Source of the DNA: Alviniconcha marisindica | Lineage: Eukaryota > Mollusca > Gastropoda > Provannidae | Direction of reading: 5' to 3' | Length of the DNA: 64,000 nucleotides | Assembly: GCA_018857735.1 (NCBI GenBank) | Contig: JABMCL010001559.1 | Span: 122,501-186,500, forward strand | Shown here: positions 55,701-64,000 of the stretch, one piece after another | How positions within the stretch are numbered: position 1 is the stretch's first letter | Layout: every line of letters begins with the position of its first letter | Position numbers and translations under genes: made by a program | The notes under the pieces: generated by a model | The model's input: the letters and a program-made list of their open reading frames with translations, nothing else | Database searches by the model: none | Told to the model about the DNA's origin: nothing

Positions 55701-58700
55701 CGACATGCTGTGGGCTGTCAGCAGCGACTCCTTCCCCTTCCAGAAACAGCTGATGGAGACGCAGGTGTGCAGTTGGAATGAGAAACACTCAAAGAACTGT
55801 TTCAAAAGCAACTTTGGGGAAAACTCGCAAGAGACAGGGTGGCACGCATTTGGGCTTTTCTGAGTGCATGGGTACCATCTTGATCTGAACTGAGAATCTA
55901 GGATGGTGAAAACTAAATGTCAAGACATTGCAAACATTCTGATTGGCTATGGGAAAGGATTAGCATTAGTGATGATGAAGTTATGTTCAAAGTATGTTTA
56001 ATGCCAGTGCAGCTTGCTATGATGCAGATACGGAGAGAACTTGATTTAAAAACATTCTAATAACTATGCCAGAACTTTGTTGCCCATTTCCAGATGCAGT
56101 GCATAGAAATACTTCTTTGGTGATATGGTTCAGGGCTGTCAGTCATCTAGATTTTAATCCAATTTTAGTCAATCAGCAACATGGTAAAACTGCCACAGAG
56201 TATGCAGACTATGCTTTCCTCACTTGCTAAAGCTTGGGTTGTGAGATGCTGTCTTCACAGCATTTGCACGCAATTTGAGTGGAGATGCTTTTCACAAATT
56301 TTCTTGTGGAGCACATCATCGCTCTCTCTGCAGCTGATCATGCTGGACAGCTGTTCTGACGCATGTTTCCAGGAAATCAAATTGTGAAGAAATATTTATA
56401 TGCCCTCTTGTAGGAACAAAAATTACATGTACACTCTGAATCGAATTACTACATTTAAAATCTGATTTTGCTACACTTAAATCTAGGGAAGGGTTGGCAG
56501 CTCTGGATCAGAAGCTGGTGCAGAAAGAGGCAGTGCTTAGAACTCATCGCAGAACCCTGTATTATTTGGGTGTTTGCTGTGCTGCAGATCAAAATGCCCA
56601 TTGACGGCAAGACGTGGGCACTGGGAGAGCTCGGGGTGCCCAATATGCGCATGCTGGAAGCGCCCTCTGTGGACCATCGCCCAGACCCTCCGGTGGTGGT
56701 GTCCCAACACATCGAACCCGTTCGTCGCTTTATTGTGCTTACCGCTCAGGTGTGTTGGTTACCTGTGTTTCTTGTACAGATGTGTGGAATGATCTGTCTA
56801 CTGTGGTGTTCGAACAGGTGAAACCCACTTGGTGGATTGTTGTACTTGTTGCTCAGGTAAGTTTGTTACCCATCTTTCTTGTACGGTTGTTGTGAAGGAT
56901 CGACCTCTTGCGCTGTTCCAGCACATGGCACCTACAGTTTTGTGTGTGTGATTCCAGGGCTGCCAGATCCTGCACAAGCTGCGGCCGGTGGAACAGCTGC
57001 GGGCCATACTGATTCAGTGCAGGGGTCCAGATGCAGAGGACGTGAAGGCGTTCTTCCGCCTGCACCGACTGGACCAGGCATGCGCCACCTGTCTTGTGCT
57101 GGCCTGCTGCCGCAGCCCTGGAGATGCTCAGGTGAGCAGGGTTCATGCTCTAAAGAGATGATGTACTGGTGAGCACAGGTGTTGGCCTGCTGCCGCAGCC
57201 CTTGGGATGCTCAGGTGAGCAGGGTTAATGCTCTAAGAGTCCCCCATAATATACCGGTGAGCATAGATGCTGGCCTGCTGCTGCAGCCCTTGGGATGCTC
57301 AGGTGAGCAGGGTTCATGCTGTAAGAGACCCCCATGATGTACAGGTGAGCACAGATGCTGGCCTGCTGCAGCAGCCCTGATGATGCTCTGGTGAACAGGG
57401 TTCATGCTGTAAAAAACACACCTATGATGCATAGGTGAACAGAGCAGTTCATAATCATAGCAGGTCATAGTTCTCCATGGATTTTAGTCTTTAATAATTT
57501 GGAAAAACTGAAGTGCATTTTTTTCTGCCCAGGAAAGTTTGGGGAAAATGGTATTTTGGGCTAAAGTCTTGAAAAGTTTGGGCATTTTGTAATAATTGAC
57601 AATGGATAATCTGCAGTAGCGGGATTCTGAGAAGAAGAGAATGTGTGGCCAGACAATGCCTAATAGAAGGAAAATAGTAAACTTATTTAACTCAAAATCA
57701 TTCCCAGACCTGGTTCAGATTGGTGTGTCAAAGAACTGTTTAAATTGTGTGTGTAAGTGTAACAGCAGCAACTTTGTCAAGGAAAATAATCTTTTAAGTT
57801 GGGGAATTTTGAAGTAAACCTCCTGTAAAGACCCAGTAATCTCCTTGGTATTATTTTTATTTACTCTGTGTGTGTGTGTAATGTAAGAGAATGTTTGTAA
57901 GTTGCTTACAGTTACACCTAACATGAGCCCGAAGCGCACAATACGAAAAGAATAAGATCAACAAAATATATACACAACGTAGAGCACAGTAAACCCTACT
58001 AATTACATAAGCACACTACAGCACTTCATTCAACATCTTTCTCGTCACTTCCATCACACACACATACACACACACACACACACACGCAACCAATGGCACA
58101 CAACCATGAATGTGCTTTGGTAGGACTATGCTCTACATGTGTATAGAATATCATATTTAGGTTAACATGTATTATGTGAGTGCTCAGGGTGTTGATGAGC
58201 ACATGATAAATGTACATTGTTATTATTATATGCAAGTTTAAAGAATTTGTAAGCACTTAGGGCCAGTATGGGTGAGGTGCTCTAAGTACCCATTATTATG
58301 ATGCCAGGTGTCTGACTGGGCCCGCATGGCCTTCTTCATGTATGGTGGTGAGGCGCAATACAACTTCAGCGCTGCTGCGTCCAGCATGCAGCCAGCCACC
58401 ATCGGCGCCACACCCTTTGCCAGCAGTAAGTCCAACAACACTCCACAGATTTTTGGTGCTGAAGAAGGTGAACAAATGAGATCCAGATTGGCCCGGCAAT
58501 AAGATGGGTCAGGGGCTCAGATCTGCTTCAGGTCACCTTTCCTTTCCAGGGTTTGCACATTTTTGAAAGTTGGAAAAACTGAGGTGCCACTTTCCAAACT
58601 TGGAAAGTTTAGGGAAAACTGGGGTGCCACTTTCCATACTTGAAAATTGCGGGAAAACTGAGATGCCACTTTCCAAATTTGAAAAGTTGGGGGAAATACT

Positions 58701-61700
58701 GAGGTGCCGCTTTCCAAGCTTGAAAAATTTAGGGGAAAACTGGGGTGCCACTTTGCAAACTTGAAAATTAGGGGGAAACTGAGATGCCACTTTCCAAATT
58801 TGAAATGTTGGGGGAAAACTGAGATGCCACTTTCCAAACCTGAAAAGTTTGGGAAAAATGACATTTTTGGTCACCAGTCCGCAGAAGGGGGAGTTAGAAG
58901 GGAAAAACTTTTCAAGTGAGATAATTGAATGATGCATTTTCTGTCTTTGATCAGTGTGGTGGCATTTCTTCTTCTTTTTTTTTGGACACTTTTTGAGCGG
59001 GGTCTTTTAATATTGGCATGATAGTAACCTCTGTTGAGCTCTACCTGTTCATACCACTTGCAGTGTCCTTGCCATTACTTCAAGGTTATGGAGGTGTCAG
59101 AAAGGCAGAACTGCAGATTGCCTTTTCTTCAAATTATGCTGTGCACGTTATGTGACAGGTACTGTTGGTGGTAACCTTAGCAACACAGTGATGTACAGCC
59201 CAGGGACAGCCTCCGGTCTTGCCACCATGACCCCCATGCCAGGTGGGTGTACTGTAGTGTGACAGGTGCTGTGGGTAGTAACACGGGTCACGCCTCCATA
59301 AACCCCATTCCAGGTGTGTGTCATGTGAGTAGTGTCGTGGGCAGTAACCATAGTAACATGGGTCTCGCCTCCATAATTTCTATGGCAGGTGTCTGTAGTG
59401 ACAGGTGCTGTGGTCAGTAACCGTAGTAACATGGCTCTCGCCTCCATGACTTCCATGCCAGGTGTGTGTAGTGTGACAGGTGTGCTGTGGGCAGTAACCA
59501 TAACTTGGGTTTCACCTCTGTGACTTTCACACCAGGTGTGACTTGTGCTGTGGGCAGTAACCGTAGTAACGTGGTTCTCACCTCCATGACTTCCATGCCA
59601 GGTGTGTGTAGTGCGACAGGTGCTGTGGGCAGTAACCATAGTAACGTGGCTCTAACCTCCGTGACTTCTATGCCAGGTGTGTGTAGTGTGACAGGTGCTG
59701 TTAGAAGTAACCATAGTAACACAGGTCTTACCTCCATGACCTCCATGCCAGGTGTGTACGGTGCAGAAGCTCATTCCTGATTCATGATGTTTTGTGCATT
59801 ATGGTTTCCTGATTCCTGGTATTTTGTGCACTGCAGTTTCCTGATTCATGATGTTTTGTGCACTACAGTTTCTTGATTCATGGTGTTTTTGTCCACTACA
59901 GTTTTCTGATTCCTGGTGTTTTGTACACTATGGTTTCTTGATTCTTGTTTTTTTGTACATTATGGTTTCCTGATTCATGGTGTTTTGTACCCCCCATTTT
60001 CGCAATTCAAGGTGTTTGTATGTGATAGTTTCATGATTCATTTAGTTTAATCCTCAGTTTCATGGTGGTTTATGCACTACAGTTGCATGATTCATGGTGG
60101 TTTGTGCACTACAGTTGCATGATTCATGGTGGTTTATGCACTACAGTTGCATGATTCATGGTGGTTTACGCACTACAATTGCATGATTCATGGTGGTTTA
60201 TGCACTACAGTTGCATGATTCATGGTGTGTGTTTGTTTTTACCAATTAGGCATGGTACCAGCTCACATGTCCACCCCTATGCCGTACAACACCTCCCTTC
60301 ACCAAGTCACAGTGGGACCTGTGCCAGGAGGTCTCCAGGAGGTGATCTATTCAGGCAAGCACAATGGGATCTACATCTACCTGGCTCGCATCCTCAGGTG
60401 AGTTGGCCACCCCTGTCCCTCTCCCTACTCTAGCACATTGGGATCTACATCTACCTGGCTCGCATCCTTAGGTGAGTTGGCCACCCCTGTCCCTCTCCCT
60501 ACTCTAGTACTTTGGGATCTACATCTACCTGGCTTGCATCCTCACTACTCTTTAGCACATTGGGATCTACATCTTCCTGGCTTGCATCCTCAGGTGTGTT
60601 GGCTACCCCTGTCCCGCTCCCTACTCTTCAGCACATTGGGATCTACATCTACCTGGCTCGCATCCTCAGGTGAGTTGGCTACCCCTGTCCCGCTCCCTAC
60701 TCTTCAGCACATTGGGATCTACATCTACCTGGCTCGCATCCTCAGGTGACTTAGGCACTCCACTCCCTCTTCCTACTCTTCAGCACAATAAGATCTACAT
60801 CTACCTGGCTCGCATCCTCAGGTGAGTTGGCCACCCCAGTCCCTCTCCCTGCTGTTCAAGCCACATGGTCACACAGCTGCTCAGACGTCAGCGCTGAAGC
60901 AAATGAAATGTTTGACTTCGAGATCATAGAGGGATTCGCACACTCTGAGCATGGCTTCCAGGCACCTTCCTCCAGACTCTGCCAGAATTGGTTATGCCAC
61001 TGAAGGGACACTCTTTATCTTTGCGCAACTGTCCACTGATGCCGTCAGCGCCCTCTGAAAGGTTTGAGTGCTAACCAGACTGTGGAAGCAGCACAGCGTC
61101 CAAGCGCGGACGTAAACATGAGGCGCGTCTGCTCCGGATATAAAAAAAAAGAGTCATCTTGACGTGAACAATTTTGGTTTTATTTGCGCTGGTGTAAGCA
61201 ATGTGGGTGGTTATAAAAGAACTGCCAGGTATAATTTGAGTTGTCTGTTGCAAACCTACTGCCATTTGGGCACCAACAAAAAGTTGTCTCTTAGCTGACC
61301 GCTTTTGGAGACCTATGGCATAATCAGCTATGGCAGTGGTTGGAGGAATGATGTCATGAACCAGTGCTTGGAGTTTGAGGAATTCAGTGTATTTATTATT
61401 GTTTTGGGAGGCAGTGGAGACTTTCAGGGTGGTGCATGTTATTCCTGCAGTTGTGGGGGGGGTGGGGGGGGTGGGGGGGGGAGGATGCAAACACTGTGGG
61501 TCAAATGTGAAAGGTAGAATTGCCAAACAGAATTTACAAGTCAGTAATGTTTACTTCATAAATTTCTTCACGATACTAACAGGGTATCGAATGGAACAAA
61601 GCAATGTCCTTATAGTTAATGTTTATTTCAGTTTATTTTCCCCATTCTCTAATGTTTATTTGATTTGATTTTTCCTGTTCCCAACTGCAGGCTGTTATTA

Positions 61701-62964
61701 TTATATGAAAACGTGTTGAGCGCCTCATCCTGAGATAAGCCCTTTGCACTTCACAGTGGCAGCTATGTTCAGAGTGTCTGTGACATTTATTTTGGAGCCT
61801 GAAGTTTTTTTCCTGATGTTGCTTTGCCTCCCTTTCAGACCATTCTGGGACACACCAGTGACAGCAGAGCTCCAGTGTCAGACACCGCAAGGTCCCACAG
61901 TCTTTGTAAGGCTCAAACGGTTAATGTTTGTTTGTTAACGCTCAGCAGCTGTAAGCCTGAGCTGCGTCTAATACTGGGTGAGATGGTAGCGTGTGAAAGT
62001 CGAGGTGGACGTCCTGGGCTCCCATCCCTAATAAACCTACAGTTTCTGTGGACGTAAAGCAACACTTCAGCCAACTAGCGTGTGCAACTATTTCCCCACA
62101 CCTGTACTCACAAGTGCAGTGGTGCCTACCGCTAGGGCAGCTGCACTCCAGCTTCAGGGATTTAAGTCACGGAGTTTGTCATGTCGTGAAGGTTGCTGTA
62201 GCTGAAAGTAATTCTGTCTCGGAACTCTGAACACAATCAGCATTTTCTTTTAGCCCAGCTAGCGATTGCCCTGATGTAACTGCACTGGTTGACTGGGTGT
62301 AAAGCACCGAGTTACTTACCTAGCTAGCGGTCTGGCTAGAGACAACAAGATGACATCATCAGTCGCCTCTGTCATGGGCCAAGGCCTTTAATGATGATGA
62401 TAGCAATGAAATAGTACAGCTACTGTTGTTGCCTGATCTTCAGCCATGTCCAGTTTTGTGTTGCAGTTTGGTTCTACAGAAAAAATGACAAGAAAGAATC
62501 ACTGTTTTCAATGAGTGTCTTCAATTTGTGTGAGCTTATTGCAAAAGTTAACCTTTCTGGTTTTGCTGCCCATGCAGACCTGACAGTGTTATCTTTTGAA
62601 CTGGTTCCAAAACGATTTCCCCACTGGAAGGTGTGTTCTCCATTTGTTTTTAAAATGTAAGATGCATACACACACAGGCACACACAGGCATGCATGCACA
62701 CACACACACACACATACGTGCAACATACACGTACATGTCTATGCATGTACACACCTGCATACCCACAGAAACATAGCATGCACACACGGTGATGCACAAA
62801 AACTAACACACACACAAGTGTTACAGAATGTTATGATTTGCTTGTTCGCAGCTGACCAGCAACTACAGCAGTGATGAGCTGGCACTCACACTGGAGTTGA
62901 TCCGAGACCTGTCTGACTTTGTTGACTTCAACTCCAAGTTCGACACTGGCGCCCCCTCAGACCT
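40723..62964 (+). CDS. NUP155: NUP155 nuclear pore scaffold nucleoporin, 5' part (18 coding exons; continues past the window)
   Basis: Exons: 40723-40864, 44784-44921, 45357-45453, 46147-46217, 46990-47082, 47476-47636, 48965-49070, 52918-52991, 53792-53883, 55070-55167, 55514-55764, 56588-56749, 56958-57131, 58308-58425, 59159-59242, 60250-60397, 61839-61905, 62852-62964. Phases agree throughout; 2189 nt give 729 complete codons plus two bases. Human NUP155 is about 1391 aa, so roughly the N-terminal half is here. It is an inner-ring scaffold of the nuclear pore complex. This half covers the beta-propeller (family blocks such as [84 protein letters not shown]) and the start of the helical part ([53 protein letters not shown]). 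Expect more exons beyond 64000. The gene's introns hold most of the junction-derived arrays in the window. Confidence 0.95.
41161..41386. repeat. Perfect 226-bp hairpin: 110-bp arms, 6-nt loop
   Basis: 41161-41270 and 41277-41386 are exact reverse complements in a ten-base-block by ten-base-block comparison, with TACACT as the loop. It lies in NUP155 intron 1 and is AT-rich. Flanks do not show an obvious target-site duplication. No similar sequence was noticed elsewhere in the window. Confidence 0.93.
42442..42447 (-). promoter_or_regulatory. Candidate poly(A) signal of the nested minus-strand gene
   Basis: AATAAA on the minus strand about 60 nt past the TAG at 42506. Position and strand fit the candidate terminal exon 42574-42506. 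Confidence 0.45.
42506..43924 (-). CDS. Candidate short gene nested antisense in NUP155 intron 1 (2 exons, about 42 aa)
   Basis: Exon 1 is 43924-43865 and exon 2 is 42574-42506, both phase 0. Exon 1 encodes [20 protein letters not shown], an Arg-rich amphipathic start of mitochondrial-presequence type, and ends at a consensus GTGAGT donor. Exon 2 follows a strong pyrimidine tract and TTTTCAG, encodes [20 protein letters not shown] plus two residues, and stops with TAG at 42508-42506. An AATAAA signal lies about 60 nt downstream (42447-42442). A CpG-rich block precedes exon 1 in the sense of this gene. I do not recognise the product, and a middle exon may have been missed. The support is signal structure only: start, donor, acceptor, stop and poly(A) signal all in order on one strand. 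It could still be a non-coding RNA or chance. Confidence 0.45.
43400..44250. promoter_or_regulatory. CpG-rich block with repeated TTCGATCGAAA-type motif
   Basis: The block inside NUP155 intron 1 is visibly richer in CG dinucleotides than its surroundings. GATCGAAA or GATCGTAA occurs near 43573, 43615, 43817, 43992 and 44196, several times as the palindrome TTCGATCGAA. The start of the nested minus-strand candidate gene (43924) is in the middle. I infer a promoter or enhancer; nothing proves it. Confidence 0.4.
46480..46992. repeat. Array of about 7 units (around 55 bp) carrying the NUP155 exon 5 acceptor
   Basis: The unit is roughly GCAGGTATCTTCATTACCTG, TGCACACTGTATTGCTGGTG and TAAATGTGTATGT. 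The final unit runs into the true acceptor TGTGCAG at 46983-46989 and exon 5 start GTATCTTC. At least four upstream copies keep GCAG followed by GTAT. Confidence 0.85.
47920..48240 (+). repeat. Short dispersed (SINE-like) element, full-looking copy
   Basis: It contains AAGGAGCTCAAATTTGAAGC, CCACACAAAGTCTCCAAGTG and AAGGCCAGCTTGTGTCTGTG. The same landmarks occur at 3930-4190 and 4672-4800 (split by the fold-back element), 29545-29725, about 30250-30330 (right end only) and 53390-53760. It lies in NUP155 intron 6. Confidence 0.5.
49001..51500 (+). repeat. 85-bp array, about 29 copies, of NUP155 exon 7 end plus donor
   Basis: The first unit is the last 70 bases of exon 7 (49001-49070, encoding [20 protein letters not shown] and QD) plus the donor GTAAGAG and 8 intronic bases. 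Following units are almost identical over more than 2 kb and each keeps the full exon segment and donor. After about 51200 they decay with deletions and drift. Confidence 0.95.
51600..52545 (+). repeat. Second array (about 33-bp unit) directly after the 85-bp array
   Basis: The unit is roughly TGTGACCTGTGTCATACTGT then CATACATAATCAT, with many length variants, about 25-28 copies. At 52548-52605 there is a single degraded copy of the 85-bp unit, so this array seems to have grown inside or beside the first one. Confidence 0.88.
53390..53760 (+). repeat. Short dispersed (SINE-like) element in NUP155 intron 8
   Basis: TTTTGTGCCCAGCAGTCTGT matches a segment at about 4008-4027, GAGGAACTTGGATTTGAAGC matches the family core, and TTTTCAGGCTAACTTGCATC matches the right end. 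No open frame of note. Confidence 0.5.
53884..54830 (+). repeat. Array of about 22 units (40-45 bp) starting at the NUP155 exon 9 donor
   Basis: The unit is roughly GGTCTGCTCTGTTGGATTGC then TTGTTGTATGGTGGGTCTAA. The donor of exon 9 reads GTAGGTCTAGA at 53884 and many units carry GGTAGGTCTAAA, so the donor seems to be part of the founding unit. Only a few exonic bases could be included, so the link is less sure than in the other arrays. Confidence 0.8.
55330..55527 (+). repeat. Tandem duplication carrying the NUP155 exon 11 acceptor
   Basis: TCCATGCTGAAGGTAGGATA to GTGCATTTTACAGGTGTCC occurs at about 55343-55428 and 55441-55520, separated by 13 A. The first copy has the acceptor and the first dozen or so exon bases before decaying into poly-A; the second is the functional one (acceptor AG at 55512-55513). 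Confidence 0.88.
56720..56890 (+). repeat. Diverged duplicate of the NUP155 exon 12 end and donor
   Basis: TTTATTGTGCTTACCGCTCA then GGTGTGTTGGTTACC at the true exon end (56749) reappears as ATTGTTGTACTTGTTGCTCA then GGTAAGTTTGTTACC near 56834-56870. Both are followed by a TTTCTTGTAC block. The second copy has a better donor than the true one. Confidence 0.65.
57100..57410 (+). repeat. Array of 3 extra copies of the NUP155 exon 13 end plus donor
   Basis: TGGCCTGCTGCCGCAGCCCT, GATGCTCAG, then GTGAGCAGGGTT recurs near 57182-57230, 57268-57316 and, less well, 57358-57405. The original is the exon 13 end at 57131. The period is about 83-88 bp. Confidence 0.9.
58555..58875 (+). repeat. Tandem array of about 7 units (around 45 bp) in NUP155 intron 14
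   Basis: The unit is roughly AAAACTGAGATGCCACTTTC then CAAATTTGAAAAGTTGGGG. Its frames are open on both strands with no other coding sign. No exon edge was recognised. Confidence 0.8.
59243..59760 (+). repeat. Seven degenerate copies of NUP155 exon 15 with both splice sites
   Basis: Each unit (around 75 bp) has an acceptor-like GTGACAG, about 57 bases resembling the start and end of exon 15, and CCATGCCAG followed by GTGTGTG. Copies at 59405-59461, 59620-59676 and 59695-59751 keep AG and GT borders, are exactly 57 nt and have no stop in the phase of exon 15. Others have lost the acceptor or changed length. Confidence 0.85.
59770..60235 (+). repeat. Tandem array of around 32-38-bp units in NUP155 intron 15
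   Basis: The unit is roughly TTGCATGATTCATGGTGGTT then TATGCACTACAG. The first part (59775-60000) is a more diverged TTCCTGATTCATGGTGTTTT form. No exon edge was recognised. Confidence 0.8.
60398..60840 (+). repeat. Six further copies of the NUP155 exon 16 end plus donor
   Basis: GGGATCTACATCTACCTGGC, TCGCATCCTCAG, then GTGAGTTGGCCACCCC recurs at a period of about 70-77 bp. The true exon end is 60397. Copies ending near 60473, 60669 and 60822 keep a full GTGAGT; others have GTGTGT, GTGACT or no donor. Confidence 0.93.
60940..61385 (+). repeat. Dispersed element copy 2 (about 445 bp; sister at 23280-23680)
   Basis: This is the longer of two copies; it contains TCTGAAAGGTTTGAGTGCTA and CTTAGCTGACCGCTTTTGGA segments not kept in copy 1. 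The minus strand has an open frame across it with [14 protein letters not shown] near the right end. It sits in NUP155 intron 16 between exons 16 and 17. Confidence 0.7.
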
Positions 62965-63339
62965 GTGAGTGCACTTTCTTTGTGGTCGCAATTCGATTGA
63001 CCAGAGGAAAGCACTGCAGTAGCTGTTTTCCTTTAGAATCCAATTTTACTCAGGTCTATTTTGCTGCCATTGAAAACAGCTGATGACTGGCACTAAAGAC
63101 AAGGAATTGATTAGTGAATATTTTAGTGAGAGTGTTGACGTCAGATTGATTTTTTTTCTTTTTCTCCTTTTCTAGTGGCTGATAAAGTGATATTTTGAAG
63201 GTTTTCACGCTGCTATAGTGATCATGTTGTGGAGGATTGACTTTGCATGTAGTCGTGCTATGTCTTTGCTTTTAAAGTATAGTTAGTGTCCTACAATATT
63301 GTCATGAAGCATACTTCTTAATGTAGTGTATGACATGCA

Positions 63340-64000
63340 GTACAGTGTAAATAATCACATTGCTGGGCAACGCAGTGCAAATAGACATTGCACTGTAAGG
63401 ACAACACTACAAATAAATGTTGCATTGCAAACAACACTGTACAAATAAACATTGCACTGCAACACTACATTATAAATTGTTTGAATAAACTTACATTGCT
63501 GGACAGCAGGACAAATAAACACTGCATTGCAGTATAAACACAGTACATATAAACATTGCATTGCAGGACAACACTGTGTAAGTAAACATTGCATTGCAGT
63601 GTAACACACTACAAATAAACATTGCACTGCAAGACAACACACTACAGATAAATATGGCATTGCAGGACAACCCAGTGCAAATAAACACTGCACTGCTGGA
63701 CAACACGCTACAAATAAACAACACATTGCAGGACAAACCACAAATACTGCACTACAGGGCTACCCAGTACACATAAACATTGCGTTGCAGGACAATCTAG
63801 TACAAATAAACATTGTGTTGCAGGACAGCACACTACAAATAAACATTGCATTGCAGGACAACACACTACAAATAAACATTGCATTGCAGGACAACACACT
63901 ACAAATAAACATTGCACTGCAGGACAACCCCACTACAAATAAACATTGCCTTGCAGGACAACCCACTACAAATAAACATCGCATTGCAGGACAGCACGCT
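63340..64000 (+). repeat. Tandem array of around 37-bp units running off the window
   Basis: The unit is roughly AAATAAACATTGCATTGCAG then GACAACACACTAC, about 16 or more copies. It lies in the NUP155 intron after exon 18. Each unit has an acceptor-like TTGCAG, but whether it was founded on the next exon cannot be seen here. Confidence 0.85.

Noticed and set aside
61071..61526. 151-aa minus-strand frame as a gene
   Set aside because: It covers a dispersed repeat plus a G-rich run, has no recognisable domain, and the second copy of the repeat has a stop in that frame. Kept only as a repeat finding.

Overview
This is a stretch of animal nuclear DNA, most likely from a mollusc and probably a gastropod. 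The organism is an inference from intron-rich, animal-type genes, very dense CA/GT/CT microsatellites, many minisatellites, fold-back elements and LINE tails, with no prokaryotic features. Coding exons occupy roughly 10 percent of the window. Every exon model below was built by hand from GT-AG borders, phase continuity and protein resemblance; no alignment program was run.

Layout. 1-5141: no gene recognised; LINE tail, microsatellites, a promoter-like island, a fold-back element. 5142-10756 (minus): complete ALG2 mannosyltransferase, 5 exons. 11167-16139 (plus): complete mitochondrial ribosomal protein L15, 4 exons, head to head with ALG2 with about 410 bp between start codons. 16140-18703: repeats only. 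18704-27150 (minus): a FAM187-like Ig membrane protein, 6 exons. 27646-38035 (minus): ZNG1/CBWD zinc-metallochaperone GTPase, 14 exons. 40723-62964 (plus): the first 18 coding exons of nucleoporin NUP155; the gene runs off the window. A small candidate two-exon gene (42506-43924, minus) is nested antisense in NUP155 intron 1. The genes serve unrelated housekeeping roles (glycosylation, mitochondrial translation, zinc delivery, nuclear pore); nothing suggests a pathway cluster.

The most unusual feature is a recurring pattern: tandem arrays whose repeat unit contains the edge of a coding exon together with its own splice site. They are seen at FAM187 exon 4 (both sides), ALG2 intron 4 and NUP155 exons 5, 7, 11, 13, 15 and 16, and less surely at NUP155 exons 9 and 12. 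The arrays carry from one to about 35 extra copies of a genuine-looking donor or acceptor in the sense orientation of the host gene. Also striking are a perfect 226-bp hairpin (110-bp arms, 6-nt loop) in NUP155 intron 1 and a perfect 62-bp palindrome lying across the 3' splice site of ALG2 exon 3.
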